Of a stretch of DNA of 19,977 bases, positions 15,730 through 19,977 are shown piece by piece. Numbering within the stretch: position 1 is the stretch's first letter; each line of letters begins with the position of its first letter. The position numbers and the translations under genes are program-made. The notes beneath the pieces are model-generated. The model made no database searches and was not told the origin of the DNA. It saw only the letters and a list, made by a program, of their open reading frames with translations. Location of the stretch: contig CAZXGS010000055.1 of NCBI GenBank assembly GCA_964640525.1, positions 1 through 19,977 of the forward strand. The letters are read 5' to 3'. The DNA comes from SZAS-103 sp964640525. Lineage in GTDB: Bacteria > Pseudomonadota > Gammaproteobacteria > Xanthomonadales > Xanthomonadaceae.

Positions 15730-18689
15730 CACGCTTCTACCCGGTTGCGGCCGTTGGCCTTCGCGCGGTAGAGCAACTCGTCGGCGCGACTGGTCAGGCG
15801 ACTGTAGGTTTCCTTGCCGTCCCATTGCACCACGCCCATGCTCACCGTCACCTGCAGCCCCGGCGCGACGATGGCCCAGTCATGCGCCTCGATCGCCTTG
15901 CGCATGCGCTCGCAGTAGGCCAGTGCGCCGGCGCGATCGGTGCCGCCAAGGATGCAGACGAATTCTTCGCCGCCCAGGCGGCCGGCGAGGTCACCTGGCC
16001 GCTGGTGGCTGCGGAAGATCGCCCCGAGGCTGCGCAGCACGGCATCTCCGACCGCATGCGAGAAGTGGTCGTTGACCTTCTTGAAATGGTCGATGTCGAT
16101 CAGCACCAGCGACAACGGATCGCCGCTGCGGCGCGACTGGGCGAAATACACCTCGATCGCCTCGTCCACCCGGCGGCGGTTGGGAATGCCGGTCAGCGCG
16201 TCCTCGCGCGCCTGGCGTTCGAAGGCGTCGGCCTGGGCCTGGATGGTCTGCAGCAGCCGCGTCTTTTCCGCGTCGGCCTCGCGCAGGCGCTGCGTCTGCT
16301 GGCGCAAGTCCTCGGTGCGCGCGTCCACCAGCTTCTGCAGGCGCCGTTCGTTGGCGGCGATCACCCCGATCCGCGCCCGATAGGCCAGCCAGCCGCCCGC
16401 GATCACCACCACCACCGCAAACACGATGAACCCGGGCCGCTGCCACGGATGCGCACCGACCTGGAACGGCAACACCGCCTCGCGCTGCGACCAGGACCCG
16501 CCCGCCACCGCCGCCTGGATGCGCAGGCGGTAGTCACCCGGCGAGAGATTGGTGAACTGCACGCTGGTGTGTTCGCCGATCTCGCTCCAGCCCGAGTCGT
16601 AACCCTGCAGCAGGTAGCGATAACGAATCTTTTGCGGCAGGTGGTAGTTCAGGGCGAAGAAGCGCACGTCCAGCTTGCGCGTGCCCGGCGCCAGTTCGAG
16701 CGTGCCATTGGGGATGACCACGCGGTCGTCCACCCGCACCTCTTCCAGCAGCACTTGCGGCGGTTCGCTGCGATAGTCGGCCAGGCGGTCCGGGTGCGCC
16801 TGGCCGACGCCGCGGGTGGTGGCAACCCACAGGCTGCCGTCGGACAGCAGCCGTGCCGAGGGACTGGAGCCACCGTTGCACTGCGAACTCGGCAGGCCAT
16901 CGCTGGTGCCGTAGATGTCGGCGCTGAGCTTTTCCTGCAGCCCGTCGGCCACCGCATCGGCCTGCCTGCGCGTGATCCGCACCAGCCCGTTGAACGAGGG
17001 CAGCCAGAGGTTGCCCTCGCGGTCGGGGACCACCGCGTACACGGTGTCGGCCGGCAGGCCCTGCGCGCTGCCGATCATCGCCAGGCGCCCGCCTTTCCAG
17101 CGCAGCAGGCCGCGGTCGGTGGCAATCCACACCCCACCGTCACCGGCATCGGCGAAACCGAACACCGCCTGCACCATGCTGCGCGCCGGCAGCGCGAGCG
17201 TGACGAAGCGATCGCCCTGCTGGTGCGCCACGCCGTTGGCGGTCCCGACCCAAATCACACCCTGCGCATCGCGGTACAGGCCGAACACGGCCTCGCCGGG
17301 AAGACCATCGTTCGCGGTGTAGACGCGGGTGGCGTCAGCCTGGCGATGCACCAGGCCCGCGCCGGTGCCGATCCACATCTCGCCGTCGCGCCCGGAAAGG
17401 ATCGCGCGCACCCAGTTCGAAGGCAGGCCTTCGGTGCGCGCGATGCGACGATCGACGCGGCCATTGCGAAGATGCAACAAGCCGATCGACTCGGTACCGA
17501 CCCAGAGCCCGCCATCACCATCGGAGGCCAGTGCATACACCGCCTGGCCGGCCAACGATGGCTCGGCGACCGCGGCGATGCGGCCGTCATGGATCCGGTC
17601 CAGTCCGCCATCGGTGCCGATCCAGACGTCGCCGTCGGGGGCCTCGAGCACCGCATGCACATTCTCGTTGCCCAGCCCGGCCAGTTTGCCCAGCGCGGTG
17701 AACGGCGTGTAGCGCAAACGCAACAGGCCCTGGTTGCCGCCAACCCAGATGCTGCCGTCGTTGCCGCGCAGCAGCGCAGTCACCGTCCACGCCCGATCCG
17801 GGATCCGCGCACGCACCGCCGCGGCGTGGTCGTCGCGCACCACCAGCAGACCGTGGCGCGCCGTACCGACCAACGCGCGGTTGGCCGAGTCTGGGAGGAT
17901 GGACAGCACCGCGTCGTCGAAGCTGTCCGGGGTCATCTTCACGAACTGCTGGTCGCCGCGTTTTTGCCGGTAAGCGCCGACCTGGGTACCCACCCACAGC
18001 GACCGGTCCTGCCCCTCGGCAAGCGCGGTGATCGCCCCGGAAGGCAGCAAACCGGCGTTCACGCTCACGGTCTGCACGCGCTCGTCCACGATCCGCGCCA
18101 ATCCAGCCGAGGTACCAACCCAAACCACGCCATCGTTGTCGATCAGCAGGCTGAGGATGCGGTCGGACGGCAAGCCGTTGCGGCTGTCGAAATGCATCCG
18201 CCGCCGGCCGTCGAACATGTCCAGCCCGGCGTTCACGGTCGCCACCCACAACCGCCCGCGGGCATCCTCGGCGGCCGCCACCAGCGTGTCCTGCGACAGT
18301 CCGTCGGCAACCCCGCGATGGGTCCAGTAGCCCTGATTCAGGAAGTTCAGGCCGCCACGGGTGGTCGTCACCAGCAGCGAATGATCCCGCCCCAGCCCGA
18401 GCTGCCGGACGTCATCGTCATGCAGCTCGGCGGTCGTGGAATCGTCGTGATAGGTGAACTCGGTGCCGTTGAATCGCGCCAGGCCCTCGGGCGTGCCCAC
18501 CCACAGGTAGCCGTCCGGGCTCTGCGCCAGCGCATTGACCTGGTCGCTGCGCAAGCCGTTCTGCTGCGTCCACGCCTCGCGCGCCCAACCGTCCAGCGCC
18601 ATGTGGTTGCCATCCTGCGCCCACGACGCAGCCGCCAGCCAGGTGCCCAGCAACAGGACAAGGCACAGCCGGCGCAGCAGCGCCCTCAT
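15729..18689 (-). CDS. Two-propeller periplasmic sensor diguanylate cyclase
   Basis: 986 residues. A signal peptide (1-24, cleavage after SWA) precedes about twelve or thirteen recognisable propeller blades of the Reg_prop type, LWVGT/IWVGT/VWIGT repeats from about 61 to 625, which suggests two seven-bladed propellers. A Y_Y_Y Ig-like domain (about 676-743), one membrane helix (753-770) and a coiled coil (772-829) link to the GGDEF domain (DALTGIPNRRR at 830). The active site is GGEEF (906-910), with the I-site RPGD (897-900) five residues before it, so product inhibition is expected. It should make c-di-GMP in response to a periplasmic ligand. The start MRALLRRLCLVL gives the signal peptide; no Shine-Dalgarno is seen. 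It lies 28 bp downstream of orn. Confidence 0.94.
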   Translation of the reverse strand: MRALLRRLCLVLLLGTWLAAASWAQDGNHMALDGWAREAWTQQNGLRSDQVNALAQSPDGYLWVGTPEGLARFNGTEFTYHDDSTTAELHDDDVRQLGLGRDHSLLVTTTRGGLNFLNQGYWTHRGVADGLSQDTLVAAAEDARGRLWVATVNAGLDMFDGRRRMHFDSRNGLPSDRILSLLIDNDGVVWVGTSAGLARIVDERVQTVSVNAGLLPSGAITALAEGQDRSLWVGTQVGAYRQKRGDQQFVKMTPDSFDDAVLSILPDSANRALVGTARHGLLVVRDDHAAAVRARIPDRAWTVTALLRGNDGSIWVGGNQGLLRLRYTPFTALGKLAGLGNENVHAVLEAPDGDVWIGTDGGLDRIHDGRIAAVAEPSLAGQAVYALASDGDGGLWVGTESIGLLHLRNGRVDRRIARTEGLPSNWVRAILSGRDGEMWIGTGAGLVHRQADATRVYTANDGLPGEAVFGLYRDAQGVIWVGTANGVAHQQGDRFVTLALPARSMVQAVFGFADAGDGGVWIATDRGLLRWKGGRLAMIGSAQGLPADTVYAVVPDREGNLWLPSFNGLVRITRRQADAVADGLQEKLSADIYGTSDGLPSSQCNGGSSPSARLLSDGSLWVATTRGVGQAHPDRLADYRSEPPQVLLEEVRVDDRVVIPNGTLELAPGTRKLDVRFFALNYHLPQKIRYRYLLQGYDSGWSEIGEHTSVQFTNLSPGDYRLRIQAAVAGGSWSQREAVLPFQVGAHPWQRPGFIVFAVVVVIAGGWLAYRARIGVIAANERRLQKLVDARTEDLRQQTQRLREADAEKTRLLQTIQAQADAFERQAREDALTGIPNRRRVDEAIEVYFAQSRRSGDPLSLVLIDIDHFKKVNDHFSHAVGDAVLRSLGAIFRSHQRPGDLAGRLGGEEFVCILGGTDRAGALAYCERMRKAIEAHDWAIVAPGLQVTVSMGVVQWDGKETYSRLTSRADELLYRAKANGRNRVEA

Positions 18690-18717
18690 GACGGAGGCGG
18701 CTGGCCGTCGCGACGCC

Positions 18718-19281
18718 TCACGGCAACTCACCGCCCAGCCGACCCATGAACTGGCGGAAGTAGCGCAGTTCGGCAACCGAATCACTGATGTCACTGAGTG
18801 CGGTGTGGGCCGACTCCTTGCTGAAGCCTGCGGCCACGTCCGGCGCCCAGCGCCGGGCCAGTTCCTTGATCGTGCTCACGTCGAGGTTGCGGTAATGGAA
18901 GAAACGCTCCAGCTTCGGCATCCATCGATACAGGAAGCGGCGGTCCTGGCAGATCGAATTGCCGCAAATCGGCGAGGCATCCGCCCTCACCCATTCGGCA
19001 AGGAAGCCGAGCGTGGCCATCTCGGCTTGTTCCAGCGTCACGCTCGAGTCGAGCACGCGCTGCCACAGGCCGGATTTGCCGTGCTGATTGCGGTTCCAGT
19101 CGTCCATCGCCTGCAGGCGCTCCAGCGGCACGTGGATCGCCAGCTCCGGCCCCTCGGCGAGGACGTTCAGGTCCTTGTCGGTGACCAGGGTAGCGATCTC
19201 GATGATGGTGTCGGTGTCCGGGTCGAGCCCGGTCATCTCCAGGTCGATCCAGATCAGGCGGTCGTCGTTGGGGCTGGTCAT
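18718..19281 (-). CDS. orn: Oligoribonuclease
   Basis: A 3'-5' exonuclease that finishes RNA decay by cleaving dinucleotides, including pGpG from c-di-GMP turnover. 187 residues. The DEDDh active site is complete: Asp 13 and Glu 15 in WIDLEMTGLD, Asp 113 in GNSICQDRRFL, His 159 and Asp 164 in SAHTALSDISDSVAEL. Also conserved are EIATLVTD, MDDWN and LDVSTIKELARRW. ATG 19281 (MTSPNDDRLIWIDLEM) is chosen by similarity; the open frame continues to 19374 without conservation. TATGAT lies 28 bases upstream. The diguanylate cyclase gene begins 28 bp after its stop on the same strand. Confidence 0.97.
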   Translation of the reverse strand: MTSPNDDRLIWIDLEMTGLDPDTDTIIEIATLVTDKDLNVLAEGPELAIHVPLERLQAMDDWNRNQHGKSGLWQRVLDSSVTLEQAEMATLGFLAEWVRADASPICGNSICQDRRFLYRWMPKLERFFHYRNLDVSTIKELARRWAPDVAAGFSKESAHTALSDISDSVAELRYFRQFMGRLGGELP

Positions 19282-19309
19282 CGGAGCACACAAGGTCTTG
19301 TCGGCGTGC

Positions 19310-19315
19310 ATCATA
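19310..19315 (-). promoter_or_regulatory. orn: Possible -10 element for orn
   Basis: TATGAT on the minus strand (context GGGCTATGATGCACG), 28 bases before the orn ATG, in the 105-bp gap between tadA and orn. It matches consensus at five of six positions. No good -35 is seen at 17 bp. Confidence 0.42.
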
Positions 19316-19386
19316 GCCCGCGCCGGCTTCATCGCCGCTGCGGCCCGATTACGGGGCGTTGCTGCAGAGATCACCCGCGAACCACC

Positions 19387-19929
19387 TCACGCCTTGCCGC
19401 GCTCCCGCTTGCGCCGGAAATAGGCACGCAGGCGGGGCCCGGCCTCCTCGGCGAGCACACCGCCTTCCACCGCGACGCGATGGTTGTGGCGTGGATCGGC
19501 GAGCAGATCGAACACGCTGCCCGCAGCGCCGGTCTTGGGATCGGACGCCGCGAACACGACCCGCGCGATGCGCGCGTGCACCATCGCCATCGCGCACATC
19601 GCGCACGGCTCCAGGGTGACGTAGAGCGAGCAGCCGGTCAGGCGATGATTGCCCAATGCCCGGCCCGCTGCGCGCATGGCCACGATCTCGGCGTGGGCGC
19701 TGGGATCGTGCTCGGTGATGTTGCGGTTCCAGCCTTCGCCCACGCAGTTTCCCTGCGCATCGATGACGATCGCCCCGACCGGGATCTCGTCGTCCACGAG
19801 CTCGGCACGGTCGGCAAGAGCCAGGGCGAGGCGCATCCAGCCCAGGTCGGAGACATCCGGCGAACAGCGTGGTTCGACAGGCTCACCACGAACGGGGTTC
19901 ACGACAGGCGCAGCACGAACGGGGTTCAT
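19387..19929 (-). CDS. tadA: tRNA-specific adenosine deaminase
   Basis: Deaminates A34 to inosine in the tRNA-Arg anticodon. 180 residues from ATG 19929. The cytidine/deoxycytidylate deaminase zinc site is complete: His 79 and Glu 81 in SAHAEIVA, Cys 109 and Cys 112 in TLEPCAMCAMAM. DEIPVGAIV, GEGWNRNI, DPKTGAAGSVFDLL and NHRVAVEGGVL are typical. The first 22 or so residues (MNPVRAAPVVNPVRGEPVEP) are encoded by an interspersed repeat and are not part of the family fold. The conserved helix starts at GWMRLALALADRA. Alternative starts are GTG 19902, TTG 19947, or ATG 19836, the last of which would drop the residues usually present before this helix. The start is uncertain; the gene is not. Confidence 0.93.
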   Translation of the reverse strand: MNPVRAAPVVNPVRGEPVEPRCSPDVSDLGWMRLALALADRAELVDDEIPVGAIVIDAQGNCVGEGWNRNITEHDPSAHAEIVAMRAAGRALGNHRLTGCSLYVTLEPCAMCAMAMVHARIARVVFAASDPKTGAAGSVFDLLADPRHNHRVAVEGGVLAEEAGPRLRAYFRRKRERGKA

Positions 19930-19977
19930 GACAGGCGCACCCAGCAAATCCGTTCGTGGTGAGCCTGTCGAACCACG
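19868..19977. repeat. Interspersed palindromic repeat at window edge, entering tadA
   Basis: A 27-bp arm (19868-19894, CGTGGTTCGACAGGCTCACC then ACGAACG) is repeated as its exact reverse complement at 19951-19977, where the window ends, so the repeat may continue. Between and overlapping them is a direct repeat of 27-bp period: CACGAACGGGGTTCACGACA and onward at 19887-19913, and again at 19914-19940, with 25 of 27 bases identical. The left arm and both direct copies lie in the tadA reading frame. The arm resembles a repeat I know as common in intergenic DNA of several proteobacteria (inference from memory). Confidence 0.85.

Noticed and set aside
15561..18749. A 1062-codon open frame on the plus strand, antisense to the sensor cyclase gene
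   Set aside because: Its translation is rich in His, Arg, Gln and Ala, with no domain I recognise. It mirrors the propeller gene's codons, and the minus-strand frame has clear blades, Y_Y_Y and GGDEF. Long antisense frames are expected at this GC content.

Overview
The window is about 20 kb of GC-rich (roughly two-thirds G+C) chromosomal DNA. It most likely comes from a gammaproteobacterium of the Lysobacteraceae/Xanthomonadaceae (Lysobacter, Luteimonas or Thermomonas type). Supporting signs are the protein sequences, the ffh/ypjD divergent pair, a split-type glycine decarboxylase subunit, and an interspersed repeat whose translation reads VRGEPVEP. It is mostly conserved core genome: no phage genes, transposase, CRISPR array, rRNA or tRNA was seen. 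The lineage call is inference from sequence character, not a database result.

Layout. From 9332 down to 1 every gene is on the minus strand, in transcription order: ffh (SRP GTPase), gcvPB (glycine decarboxylase subunit 2), dgkA (diacylglycerol kinase), a TerC-family membrane protein, a LemA-family lipoprotein, three consecutive TPM-domain genes, lgt (prolipoprotein diacylglyceryl transferase) and a truncated thyA. From dgkA to the third TPM gene, spacings are 18 bp or less or stops and starts overlap, which suggests one transcript. A promoter-like -10 lies ahead of lgt, and lgt/thyA overlap as ATGA. A plus-strand ypjD (cytochrome c assembly-type membrane protein) diverges from ffh. It ends only 9 bp from a convergent DUF1249 (YqiB-like) gene. 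A gene-free stretch of about 450 bp follows, holding a 214-bp repeat element bounded by perfect 16-bp inverted repeats. Next come the divergent pair ppsR (minus) and ppsA (plus), with an MscS-type channel gene starting directly after the ppsA stop. A large minus-strand sensor diguanylate cyclase converges on the channel gene. Upstream of it, in the same orientation, are orn (oligoribonuclease) and tadA (tRNA adenosine deaminase). The tadA 5' end runs into an interspersed palindromic repeat at the window edge.

Functional links. PpsR controls PpsA by phosphorylating a Thr next to the catalytic His, and both residues are visible here. Orn degrades pGpG, the breakdown product of the c-di-GMP that the neighbouring GGDEF enzyme should make. 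Lgt and DgkA both belong to envelope lipid/lipoprotein metabolism, and the LemA lipoprotein is itself an expected Lgt substrate. The least ordinary parts are the LemA/triple-TPM block, which shows a duplicated gene and duplicated translational-coupling junctions, the 214-bp palindrome-rich element, and the repeat-derived tadA N-terminus. I did not find a clear new defence or mobile system.
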